Of a DNA stretch of 64,000 nucleotides, positions 26,352 to 34,372 are shown piece after piece. Position numbers and translations under genes: made by a program. The DNA lies in the NCBI GenBank assembly GCA_045542485.1, contig JAZQLC010000006.1, positions 1-64,000 of the forward strand, read 5' to 3'. The notes beneath the pieces are model-generated. The model worked only from the letters and a program-made list of their open reading frames with translations. It searched no databases and was not told the origin of the DNA. Each line of letters starts with the position of its first letter. Position 1 is the stretch's first letter. The stretch comes from SIG575 sp045542485 (lineage in GTDB: Bacteria > Bacillota > Clostridia > Oscillospirales > Acutalibacteraceae).

Positions 26352-26546
26352 TTAAAAATCAATCAGTGACGAAAAAACATCCAGCAATTCCCTGATATAA
26401 GGAATCATCATCAGAAACACTACAAGAAGTCCTGCAAGAGTCACAAGAAGTGCATATTCATCCCTGCCGCACTTTGAAAGAATCTGATTTATTATCGCCA
26501 CAAGAAGTCCTGTCACTGCAATTTTCACCACTACTTCAATGCCCAT
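26352..26546 (-). CDS. spoIIIAC: Stage III sporulation protein AC
   Basis: 64 residues, two membrane helices joined by a short KCGRDEYA loop: VVKIAVTGLLVAIINQIL and YALLVTLAGLLVVFLMMIPY. Normal length for SpoIIIAC. It abuts spoIIIAD without a gap. Confidence 0.95.
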   Translation of the reverse strand: MGIEVVVKIAVTGLLVAIINQILSKCGRDEYALLVTLAGLLVVFLMMIPYIRELLDVFSSLIDF

Positions 26547-26556
26547 ATTTTTACCT

Positions 26557-27069
26557 TCAAGAAAAAATTATTATTACTGCAATTGCCAGAAACAAGCTCA
26601 GTGCAGAGTTTGTTTTCGATTTTTCATCTATCTCTTTCCTCGCTTTTTCAAGTTGTTTTTCAAGCATTGAGATATGAAGTCTGCAGTTATTACTCTGACC
26701 CTGCAAATCCGTCACGCCAAGACTTTTTCCGAAAGAAACAAGAATTTTTGCATCCTCTTTTTTCAGACAGTCATCAGAAGAAAAAGTTTCAACAGAAGTT
26801 TTCCATTTTTCTGTAAAATCAGGATTTGCATTTTCAGACAAAGCACTGATGATTTTAAGCTTTCTCTCAGCGGAGGATGACAGATTATCAATAATATCCT
26901 GAATATTTCTTTTTGAAAAAGATATCTGAGAGTTTATTCCCTCAATAAACACTATAATTTCCTCAAGTGACGCAACACGCTTTTTCATTTTCTGATTAAC
27001 CAACCTGCCTGTAAGGACAAAGACCGACGCCGGAAGAAGCAGAAGTAACAACCTTAACATTATTTTCAC
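26557..27069 (-). CDS. spoIIIAB: Stage III sporulation protein AB
   Basis: 170 residues. An N-terminal membrane helix (about 4-22, LRLLLLLLPASVFVLTGRL), a long helical cytosolic part with LEEIIVFIEGINSQISFSKR, FGKSLGVTDLQGQSNNC as conserved block, and a C-terminal membrane helix. The start at 27069 (or 27060) is kept because the N-terminal helix is a family trait, although it makes a 65-74-base overlap with spoIIIAA. Confidence 0.93.
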   Translation of the reverse strand: MKIMLRLLLLLLPASVFVLTGRLVNQKMKKRVASLEEIIVFIEGINSQISFSKRNIQDIIDNLSSSAERKLKIISALSENANPDFTEKWKTSVETFSSDDCLKKEDAKILVSFGKSLGVTDLQGQSNNCRLHISMLEKQLEKARKEIDEKSKTNSALSLFLAIAVIIIFS

Positions 27070-27988
27070 CTGAACTAAAAATTTCTTTTATACTACAAAC
27101 CTTTTTGCCGAGAATTACAATTTTGCAATCAAATCCACCTGAAATGAGTGAAATGAACTGCGGTTTATTTTTCAGCTCTTCTGAAGAAGAAGCGTGAATC
27201 GTCAGAGCAAAACTCACTCCTGAATTGAGTGCGCTTTTTATTGCACTGCACTCACTTTCTGTGCCGATTTCATCACAGACAATCAGATGTGGTGATAAGG
27301 TTCTGACGGCACACAGAATTCCCTCTGCTTTTCTGAAGCCTGAAAGAACATCTGTATTTATACCCACATCGCAAAGATGTTCACCACCATTGACAGGAGC
27401 TATTTCACATCTTTCATCGACTATTGCCACTTTTTTATATTCGCCGACTGAGCCTCCGGATATCTGTCTTGCCATATCGCGAAGCAACGTTGTTTTGCCA
27501 CTTGACGGAGGCCCTGCAACTATCAGATTACAAAGCTCACTTTTAAATACTTTTTTTAACAGCTCGTCTGCACAACCCTTGTATTCTCCTGCAATTCTTA
27601 TATTCAGAGATGTTATGTCGCGTACTGAGACGATTCTTTCACCGTCCGTAACTGCAGTACCGCATATACCTACCCTATGACCGCTGGGGAGAGTCACAAA
27701 ACACTGCGAAATTGTATCGATATGGCTGTAAACGGAATATCTGCAAAGCCTGTTGAAAGAATCACTGATTTCATCTGCAGATAATTTATACAAGTCCTCA
27801 GAATAAATCCTGCTGACTCTGCTTTTACCTACGAAATATGTACCTTTCGCCCCTTCAACTACTATGCATTTCCCGCTTCTCAATCTTATTTCATAGGCCT
27901 CATTTTTAATTTCTTCGCTTATGCCACTGAGCATATACCGAACGGAGTCGGGAAGAAATGAAATTGCCGATGTGAAATTACTTTCCAT
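26996..27988 (-). CDS. spoIIIAA: Stage III sporulation protein AA, ATPase
   Basis: 330 residues, a little longer than the Bacillus protein (about 307). Secretion-type ATPase: Walker A AGPPSSGKTTLLRDMAR (about 158-174), Walker B HLIVCDEIGTESE, and ALTIHASSSEEL. It powers the mother-cell to forespore channel. First gene of the eight-gene operon; AAAGGAG stands 7-8 bases before the ATG. A mother-cell sigma-E promoter is expected upstream (27989-28060), but I could not place one with confidence. Confidence 0.96.
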   Translation of the reverse strand: MESNFTSAISFLPDSVRYMLSGISEEIKNEAYEIRLRSGKCIVVEGAKGTYFVGKSRVSRIYSEDLYKLSADEISDSFNRLCRYSVYSHIDTISQCFVTLPSGHRVGICGTAVTDGERIVSVRDITSLNIRIAGEYKGCADELLKKVFKSELCNLIVAGPPSSGKTTLLRDMARQISGGSVGEYKKVAIVDERCEIAPVNGGEHLCDVGINTDVLSGFRKAEGILCAVRTLSPHLIVCDEIGTESECSAIKSALNSGVSFALTIHASSSEELKNKPQFISLISGGFDCKIVILGKKVCSIKEIFSSGENNVKVVTSASSGVGLCPYRQVG

Positions 27989-28064
27989 ATTTTTCGCTCC
28001 TTTGTCCTATATATATTGGCTCTTGTCCCTTATTAGAACTCAATTATTAAATTTCTGCTTACAG

Positions 28065-28093
28065 TTGAATATTGGACAATATTGTGATAAAAT
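28065..28093 (+). promoter_or_regulatory. Probable sigma-A promoter of the YfhO gene
   Basis: TTGAAT (28065-28070), 17-base spacer, TAAAAT (28088-28093). It leaves a leader of about 25 bases to the ATG at 28124. Confidence 0.6.
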
Positions 28094-28123
28094 AAATGTA
28101 TATATTTATTTGCGAGGTATGAA

Positions 28124-30976
28124 ATGAAGACTATACTCAATAAACTGAAAAACGGCAAACTGGCTGACAACAGATTTATCCTGCTGTCAATGGCCGGTTC
28201 ATTACTTATAAGCATTCTTGTTGCTTATTGTTACAGTATGATTCCTTTCGGCAATCACACAATTCTCAGAATGGACCTGTATCATCAGTACGGGCCGTTG
28301 TTTGCCGAGCTTTATGAAAGAATAAAATCGGGCTCAAGCTTTCTTTATTCCTGGAACGCAGGTGGTGGCTCAAGCTTCCTCGGAAACTTCTACAACTACC
28401 TTTCAAGCCCCCTGTCCCTCATAATTCTTCTTTTCAGCCATAAAAATATCCCCGTTGCCATCGGCGTTATGATTTTCACAAAGGCTACAATTGCGTCGGG
28501 AACATTCGCGTGGTATCTGAAAAAAAGCCTTAATAAACATAGCTTTATAACTGCAGGATTCGGTATTCTTTACGCATTCAGCGGATACTTCATCGCCTAT
28601 TACTGGAATCTTATGTGGCTTGATGCATTTGCACTTCTTCCCGTGATTTTATACGGCATTGAAAAAATCATAAACAAAGGAAAACCCCTTACTTTCATTT
28701 TCGCCCTTGCAATCACAATGTTTTCAAACTACTATATGGCATATATGGTCTGTATGTTTTCAGTCATATATTTCATATATTACTTCTTTACAAATTACAG
28801 TTTTTCATCTGCACTGCGTGATATCAGACTCCCATATGAAAAAGATAAGCTTTTCAACAAAGGCATAATTTACAAAATCCGTTCTTCAAGATTCTTTATG
28901 AGCGGTGTCACATTTGCATTCGGTGCAGTGACAGCGGCACTCTGTGTTGCCTTTGCGCTTATCCCCACTTATTTCATTCTTAAAGCCTGTTCGGCAACAT
29001 CGGGCACATTTCCTCAGGAATTTATGATGTACAATAATGTTTTTGATTTTATTGCTAATCATCTTGCAAGTGTTGACCCCACAATAAGAAGCAGCGGTGA
29101 GGATGTACTTCCCAATGTTTACTGCTCAATCGCAACTGTAATGCTCGTACCGCTCTACTACTTCACTAAATCAATTTCACTGAGAGAAAAAATTTCAACA
29201 ACCGCTCTTCTTGGTGTACTTTTCATTAGCTTCAACACAAACTATCTTAACTATATCTGGCACGGTTTCCACTTCCCCAACGACTTACCGTATCGATTCT
29301 CATTTATGTATACTTTTGTGATTCTGGTTGTCGCATTCAAAACTTTAATCAGAATCAGGGAATTCAGACCTAAGGAAATTCTCGGCATCGGATTCGGCAC
29401 TGCGTTATTTATTGTTATCGTCGAAAAGGCAGGTTCTAAAAATGTTGATGATTTCTCAGTTATCATCAGCCTCATTTTTGCAATCATCTACTCTGTCGCT
29501 TTCTATATACTCAGCAACAAAAAGTTCAACAGACAAGCAACTGCTCTTTTCCTTTTCTGTTGCTTTATCTGTGAATATGCTGCTGCCAACACAGACAATT
29601 ATGTAATGAATCAGGAGCTTAAATATTACAGCTCAGACTACGAAGATTTTGAAAGCATAAAGAATGAAATTGATTCGCTCCCCTCAAGTCAGGATAATTA
29701 CAGAATGGAGCTCACATCTCTCAGAACAAGAATGGACCCCTGCTGGTACAACTACAACGGTGTTTCGATTTTTTCTTCAATGGCTTATGAAAAACTCGCA
29801 AATCTGCAACAGAATCTCGGTATGTACGGCAACTATATAAACTCCTATACGTACCATATGCAGACACCTGTTTATAATGCAATGTTTGCTCTTGATTATA
29901 TTGTAAACAACACGGAAGATGTAAAAATGAACGATAATCTCTTCGGACTTGTTGCAGGTAACGAAACTTTCACCGCTTATGAAAACAAGTACACACTTCC
30001 TATTGCGTATATGGTGGACACATCCGTTTTAAACTGGGATTTTGACCACTATGATCCATTCACCGTGCAGAGTGATTATTTTGAACGAGCAACTGGTGTT
30101 TCAGACGTTTTTGAAAAAGAAGAAATCTTCGATATTTCGGGCTTTGCAGTAAGTGACATATCAAATCCGTCTGACGGCTCTGACTGCTTCTATTTCACTG
30201 CTGATTCAACTGACGGCAACGGAGAAATAACTGTCCTTCTTCTCCCCGAAGAAACAAAGAATTTTTATCTTTATGTTGATACAAGCTCACTTGGTACACT
30301 TACCGTCGAGTATTCCGGCTCGAGCAGTACCTACGATGTTGACGACGAGCACTACATCATCGACTTGGGACAGTGCGAAAAGAATGAAGCAGTAACTCTT
30401 CGTTTTACAGTAAAGGAAGGTGTAATTGACGGCTACTCTGACTTTATCCTCCGTTCTTTGAATATGGAAAACTTTGAAACAGGATATGACATTCTTAAAA
30501 ATCAGTCTTTTGACATCAAGTCATTTACCGACACTGAAATTAAAGGTACGATTGAAGCCTTGGAAGACGGAATTCTCTACACATCAATCCCCTATGATAC
30601 CGGTTGGCGTGTCACTGTTGACGGAGAAGAAATTGACAAGGAAGAATTACTCGAAATCGGTGATGCTCTTCTCGGTATACGCTTGTCCAAGGGCAGACAT
30701 ACAGTAGAACTGAAATATGTGCCTCAGGGACTGGTAATCGGTGTCGGCATAACAGCAGCAGGTATTCTGATTCTTCTGGCATATATCTTCATAATCCGCA
30801 GAAGAAAATTTGCGAGAATGGTCGTAATGAGCTTTGACTGCTCAGAAGAACCGGAGCTTATGAAAGAAATCTCTGACGAAATCGACAGACAGAACGCTGA
30901 AATACAGCTCACAGAAATCAGCAGAAATCTTCCTCTCATTGAAGAGACTGCTGAAGACAATGAAAAAACCGAATAA
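28124..30976 (+). CDS. YfhO family membrane glycosyltransferase-like protein
   Basis: 950 residues. Residues about 18-480 hold around 12 membrane helices with the GT-C-type start ILRMDLYHQYGPLFAELYER (an acidic residue in the first outer loop) and FSGYFIAYYWNLMWLDAFAL. About 490-850 form an outer domain with beta segments, then a last membrane helix near 853-875 and a charged cytosolic tail. In Bacillus YfhO is needed to glycosylate lipoteichoic acid; other members decorate cell-surface polymers. Activity here is inferred from family. GAGG precedes the ATG by 7-8 bases. The gene stands alone, divergent from spoIIIAA, and is closed by the hairpin at 30991-31020. Confidence 0.88.
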   Translation: MKTILNKLKNGKLADNRFILLSMAGSLLISILVAYCYSMIPFGNHTILRMDLYHQYGPLFAELYERIKSGSSFLYSWNAGGGSSFLGNFYNYLSSPLSLIILLFSHKNIPVAIGVMIFTKATIASGTFAWYLKKSLNKHSFITAGFGILYAFSGYFIAYYWNLMWLDAFALLPVILYGIEKIINKGKPLTFIFALAITMFSNYYMAYMVCMFSVIYFIYYFFTNYSFSSALRDIRLPYEKDKLFNKGIIYKIRSSRFFMSGVTFAFGAVTAALCVAFALIPTYFILKACSATSGTFPQEFMMYNNVFDFIANHLASVDPTIRSSGEDVLPNVYCSIATVMLVPLYYFTKSISLREKISTTALLGVLFISFNTNYLNYIWHGFHFPNDLPYRFSFMYTFVILVVAFKTLIRIREFRPKEILGIGFGTALFIVIVEKAGSKNVDDFSVIISLIFAIIYSVAFYILSNKKFNRQATALFLFCCFICEYAAANTDNYVMNQELKYYSSDYEDFESIKNEIDSLPSSQDNYRMELTSLRTRMDPCWYNYNGVSIFSSMAYEKLANLQQNLGMYGNYINSYTYHMQTPVYNAMFALDYIVNNTEDVKMNDNLFGLVAGNETFTAYENKYTLPIAYMVDTSVLNWDFDHYDPFTVQSDYFERATGVSDVFEKEEIFDISGFAVSDISNPSDGSDCFYFTADSTDGNGEITVLLLPEETKNFYLYVDTSSLGTLTVEYSGSSSTYDVDDEHYIIDLGQCEKNEAVTLRFTVKEGVIDGYSDFILRSLNMENFETGYDILKNQSFDIKSFTDTEIKGTIEALEDGILYTSIPYDTGWRVTVDGEEIDKEELLEIGDALLGIRLSKGRHTVELKYVPQGLVIGVGITAAGILILLAYIFIIRRRKFARMVVMSFDCSEEPELMKEISDEIDRQNAEIQLTEISRNLPLIEETAEDNEKTE

Positions 30977-30990
30977 CAGTGCAAAAAAAT

Positions 30991-31020
30991 AAGGTAGATA
31001 CACAAAAATGTATCTACCTT
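30991..31020. terminator. Bidirectional terminator between YfhO and histidine kinase genes
   Basis: AAGGTAGATACA (30991-31002) pairs perfectly with TGTATCTACCTT (31009-31020) around a 6-base loop. A-rich sequence precedes it and ATTTTTAT follows, so it serves both convergent genes. Confidence 0.9.
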
Positions 31021-31036
31021 ATTTTTATATGATTAT

Positions 31037-32392
31037 TTATTTTTTGTTAGCCCTCGGAATAATAATGCAAATTGAAAGGCCTGTTTCAAACTTGGATTTC
31101 CGCGCAAAGATTCTACCTGAATGGGCATCTATAATATCCTTACAGATTGAAAGACCGAGACCGGAAACTGCCTTACTGCGGCTTTCGTCAGTAGTATAAA
31201 GCGGCTCAAAAATCTTTCTGTACTCCCCTTCCGGGACACCTTCACCATTATCGGAAATTCTGAATGAAACCTCATAATTATTCTGAGAAACCTCAATCAG
31301 AATCTCAAGTGGGCATTCGGCAACCTGATGCTTGACGCTGTTATTTATAATATTTCCGAAAACTCGGAGCATATCAGCTTTATTGATAACAATCATCGCG
31401 TCTGTTGTCTTGTCATCAATAACAAAATTACAGTTTACACGCTCAAGGTCATCGCGATAATAAGAGTCAACGGCACTAATGAGCTGTTTCACGGTAACAA
31501 TCGATTTTTCCGACAAATCCGCTTTATCGTTATAAGAGATATAGTCATCAAGATTTTCAATCAACCTTTTTATTGCCAGTGATTTTTCGTAGATAGTTTT
31601 GGTATATCTGTCGTGTCGCTCCCTGGGAAGGTCTTCCTTTTTAAGCTGCTCAGCATAACCCATAATTGATGTAAGAGGCGTTTTGATGTCGTGTGACATA
31701 GACGCGATAATTCTCGTCTGTTTTCTGTGCTCTTCATCAATTGCTTCTATCAGCGTATCAAAATCCCTGGAAAGGGATTTAATTTCGTTTTTCTCAGTGT
31801 TTTCATTGACGAACGCATTCTTGTTATAACCACGGATTGCTTTTGCAAGATTCTCAAGAGGAAAAATAATAACTCTTCTTACCGAAACAATTACAATAAC
31901 CATCGCAATAACGAAGAAAATAACTTCAAAGACGATAATCTGCTCGAGATATAGATTCATAAAGTCAGGAATATCGCTGAATGAAACTTTTTCATTCATT
32001 CTCGCTGCAGTTTTAATAAAATATACCTGCTGACCGTTACTGTTTGTTGAAAGAAATTTTTCAGAAGCTGTTATATACAGATTGCTTTCGTTGTTAATGA
32101 GTTTGTAAGCATTGTCATCCGGATAAGAATACACTATGTTTCCGTCAAGGTCTTCTATATAAATCAGTATATTATCGCCGATTCTTTCCTCGTTAACGGA
32201 TTCATAAAAATCATCTGAAATCTGAAGTTCTGAAATAACTCTGTCAACAGTTCTGTTGATTTCCTTCTTCATCGCACTCACTCGCGCATTGACGCCGATG
32301 GGAAGTACCTCCATAGAAAAGAAGAAAAAGCCCACAAAGTTCAGAACAATAACAACGACAAACATCAATGAGATTCGTTTTCTGATACTCAT
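31037..32392 (-). CDS. Membrane sensor histidine kinase
   Basis: 451 residues. Two membrane helices (about 8-28 and 152-174) enclose an outer sensor domain of some 120 residues; a HAMP linker follows (about 175-225, IIFPLENLAKAIRGYNK). HisKA box MSHDIKTPLTSIMGYAE carries the phosphorylated His (about 235). ATPase boxes: N box NIINNSVKH, G1 SDNGEGVP, F-like EPLYT and G2 SGLGLSICK. It pairs with the response regulator gene 5 bases upstream. The signal is unknown; no target operon is adjacent. Confidence 0.95.
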   Translation of the reverse strand: MSIRKRISLMFVVVIVLNFVGFFFFSMEVLPIGVNARVSAMKKEINRTVDRVISELQISDDFYESVNEERIGDNILIYIEDLDGNIVYSYPDDNAYKLINNESNLYITASEKFLSTNSNGQQVYFIKTAARMNEKVSFSDIPDFMNLYLEQIIVFEVIFFVIAMVIVIVSVRRVIIFPLENLAKAIRGYNKNAFVNENTEKNEIKSLSRDFDTLIEAIDEEHRKQTRIIASMSHDIKTPLTSIMGYAEQLKKEDLPRERHDRYTKTIYEKSLAIKRLIENLDDYISYNDKADLSEKSIVTVKQLISAVDSYYRDDLERVNCNFVIDDKTTDAMIVINKADMLRVFGNIINNSVKHQVAECPLEILIEVSQNNYEVSFRISDNGEGVPEGEYRKIFEPLYTTDESRSKAVSGLGLSICKDIIDAHSGRIFARKSKFETGLSICIIIPRANKK

Positions 32393-32397
32393 TTCTA

Positions 32398-33093
32398 TTA
32401 TTCACCTGTAAGAGAAGAAACAAACTTATATCCGATGCCCCATACAGTTTTAATGTATTTTCCTTCATCATCAATTTTGTTTCTGAGATTTTTTATGTTA
32501 ACTGCAACCGTTCCGATTTCGCCGTACTCGGAACCCCATACATTATTGAAGATTTCTTCACGGGAAAGTACCTTACCTGCGTTTTCCATAAGATATTCAA
32601 GAAGCTGAAATTCTCTTGTTGAGAGAATGATTCTCTCTTTGTTCTTGAGAAGCTCATAGCTGTCCTTATGCAGCTCAAACTCGCCGATTGATATAACATC
32701 ACTTGCGAATTCCACAGCAGGTCCTGTTCTTTTATCTCTTCTGATATGAGCCTTAACCTTTGCAACAAGTTCTTCAACTACAAAGGGTTTTGTTATGTAG
32801 TCGTCACTGCCCATTTCAAGACCTACAATTACATCAAGTGTTCTGCTTTTTGCACTGACAAAAATAATCGGACATGTAATTGTATCTCTGATTTTTCTGC
32901 AAAGAGTGAGACCGTCAATCTTCGGCATCATAATATCAAGAAGAATAAGTGAAATATCGGGATTTTTTGAAACAATCTCAAGACCGGCTTCGCCATCATT
33001 TGCAGTGAGTGTTTCAAAGCCTTCATCACTGAGTGCATCAGAAATCAGTTCTGCTATTTCTACTTCATCGTCAACAATAAGTATTTTTTCCAT
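32398..33093 (-). CDS. OmpR/PhoB-family response regulator
   Basis: 231 residues. Receiver domain with acidic pocket IVDDE, phosphorylated Asp in LILLDIMMPKIDGL (about Asp54), Thr/Ser in FVSAKS and Lys in YITKPF. The C-terminal winged-helix DNA-binding domain has LSTREFQLLEYLMENAGKVL and TVWGIGYKF. It is transcribed before the kinase gene from the promoter at 33130-33158. Targets cannot be read from the window. Confidence 0.96.
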   Translation of the reverse strand: MEKILIVDDEVEIAELISDALSDEGFETLTANDGEAGLEIVSKNPDISLILLDIMMPKIDGLTLCRKIRDTITCPIIFVSAKSRTLDVIVGLEMGSDDYITKPFVVEELVAKVKAHIRRDKRTGPAVEFASDVISIGEFELHKDSYELLKNKERIILSTREFQLLEYLMENAGKVLSREEIFNNVWGSEYGEIGTVAVNIKNLRNKIDDEGKYIKTVWGIGYKFVSSLTGE

Positions 33094-33129
33094 ATGGTTT
33101 CATATCCTTTCAGATTATGCTTTAAATTA

Positions 33130-33158
33130 ATTATTACATAAAATAAAAAAATAGTCAA
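33130..33158 (-). promoter_or_regulatory. Probable promoter of the two-component operon
   Basis: Minus strand TTGACT (33158-33153), 17-base spacer, AATAAT (33135-33130). It lies about 37 bases before the ATG at 33093, within an AT-rich divergent region. Confidence 0.55.
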
Positions 33159-33212
33159 CCAAACAACAAAATTATAATAATTATTTATTTTTTTGTAATA
33201 TTATGGTTTTTC

Positions 33213-33240
33213 TTGAAAAACTGTGATACAATGATAATAT
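33213..33240 (+). promoter_or_regulatory. Probable sigma-A promoter of the alpha/beta hydrolase gene
   Basis: TTGAAA (33213-33218), 16-base spacer, TAATAT (33235-33240). Transcription would start near 33247, just before the GGAGG site at 33251, so the in-frame TTG at 33213 cannot be the translation start. Confidence 0.6.
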
Positions 33241-33263
33241 ACAACAACAAGGAGGTAAATCCT

Positions 33264-34226
33264 ATGGGCATAGTACATAACACATATTCCGAATACGACG
33301 GTAACACTTTTATCTCAAAAACAGGTCTTGCACCTATTTTCTATCAGAGCTGGACTCCTGATGACCCTGAAAAAGTAAAAGGTATTTTTCAGATAGTTCA
33401 CGGTATGGCTGAACACGGCGACAGATACGAGGAATTTGCAAAATTCCTTACAACGGTAGGCTTTGCAGTTTATGTAAGTGATCACATCGGTCACGGCAGA
33501 AGTGTAAAAAGCGACGAGGATTTAGGATATTTTGGTGAAGAAGACGGATGGAAAGCGTTTGTTGACGATGCTCACATGGTAACATTCCGTGCAAAAAAAG
33601 AGTTTCCCGGTGTACCTGTTGTACTCTTCGGACACAGTATGGGTTCATTCGTTGCCAGAAGCTATATTTCTCAGTACGGCAACGAAATTGACGCGGCAAT
33701 TATCTGCGGAACAAGCGGACCTAATCCCGCTTCCGGAATGGGAATTTTTCTTGCTGAAACCGTTGCTAAAATCAAAGGCTCAAAATACAAAAGCAATCTG
33801 ATCAACTCAGTGGCATTCGGTGCATATAACAAAAGGTTTGCCTCAAAAGACGATACCGGATTCGGTTGGCTCACCACGGACAAAGCTATCGTTAAAAAAT
33901 ATAACGAGGACCCTCTTTGCGGTTTTCTCTTCACTGCAAAAGGCTTTAAAGATTTATTCTCCGTGCTTGACAGTGTTTCAAAAAAAGAATGTTATCTGAA
34001 CACACCTGCTGACCTTCCAATTTTTATTATTTCAGGTATCGATGACCCGGTAGGCACCTACGGCAAAGGCGTACAGAAGGTATACGATGAGTTTGTTGCC
34101 ACAGGTCACAAGAAAGTAACCATCAAGCTCTACGACAGAATGAGGCACGAAATTCTCAACGAATTCGGCAAAGAAGAGGTTATGGTCAACATAGCACAGT
34201 GGTGCCAGAAAATTTTAAGCATATAA
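33264..34226 (+). CDS. Serine alpha/beta hydrolase, monoacylglycerol lipase/lysophospholipase-like
   Basis: 320 residues, S33/Hydrolase_4 type. Oxyanion block IVHGMAEHGDRYEEFAKFL, DHIGHGRSV, and nucleophile elbow LFGHSMGSFVAR with the catalytic Ser. The acid is probably the Asp in IFIISGIDDPVG and the His that of YDRMRHEILNE. No signal peptide, so it is cytosolic and would act on monoacylglycerols or lysolipids. The ATG at 33264 has GGAGGT 7-8 bases upstream. Single gene with its own promoter and terminator. Confidence 0.92.
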   Translation: MGIVHNTYSEYDGNTFISKTGLAPIFYQSWTPDDPEKVKGIFQIVHGMAEHGDRYEEFAKFLTTVGFAVYVSDHIGHGRSVKSDEDLGYFGEEDGWKAFVDDAHMVTFRAKKEFPGVPVVLFGHSMGSFVARSYISQYGNEIDAAIICGTSGPNPASGMGIFLAETVAKIKGSKYKSNLINSVAFGAYNKRFASKDDTGFGWLTTDKAIVKKYNEDPLCGFLFTAKGFKDLFSVLDSVSKKECYLNTPADLPIFIISGIDDPVGTYGKGVQKVYDEFVATGHKKVTIKLYDRMRHEILNEFGKEEVMVNIAQWCQKILSI

Positions 34227-34232
34227 CATCTG

Positions 34233-34263
34233 AACTCCTTCCGTTTCACGGGAGGAGTTTTTT
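34233..34263 (+). terminator. Terminator of the hydrolase gene
   Basis: AACTCCTTCCG (34233-34243) pairs with CGGGAGGAGTT (34249-34259) with one G-T pair, and the T-run 34258-34263 follows directly. Confidence 0.85.
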
Positions 34264-34372
34264 AGTTATTCGACTCGGAATTTTTAAGAAAAATTAAAAT
34301 TTATATTGCAATTCTTAAAAATAAGTGATACCATTGTTTTGTGTATAATTTGCTTTTAAGGAGGCAAAAAAT

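Noticed and set aside
27989..28064. Possible sigma-E promoter of the spoIIIA operon
   Set aside because: Several ATATT-like and CAATAT-like elements are present, but none has both boxes at correct spacing, so I did not place one.
34344..34349. TATAAT before the dockerin-protein gene
   Set aside because: A good -10 but no -35 at 16-18 bases and no extended TGn motif; mentioned in the gene entry only.
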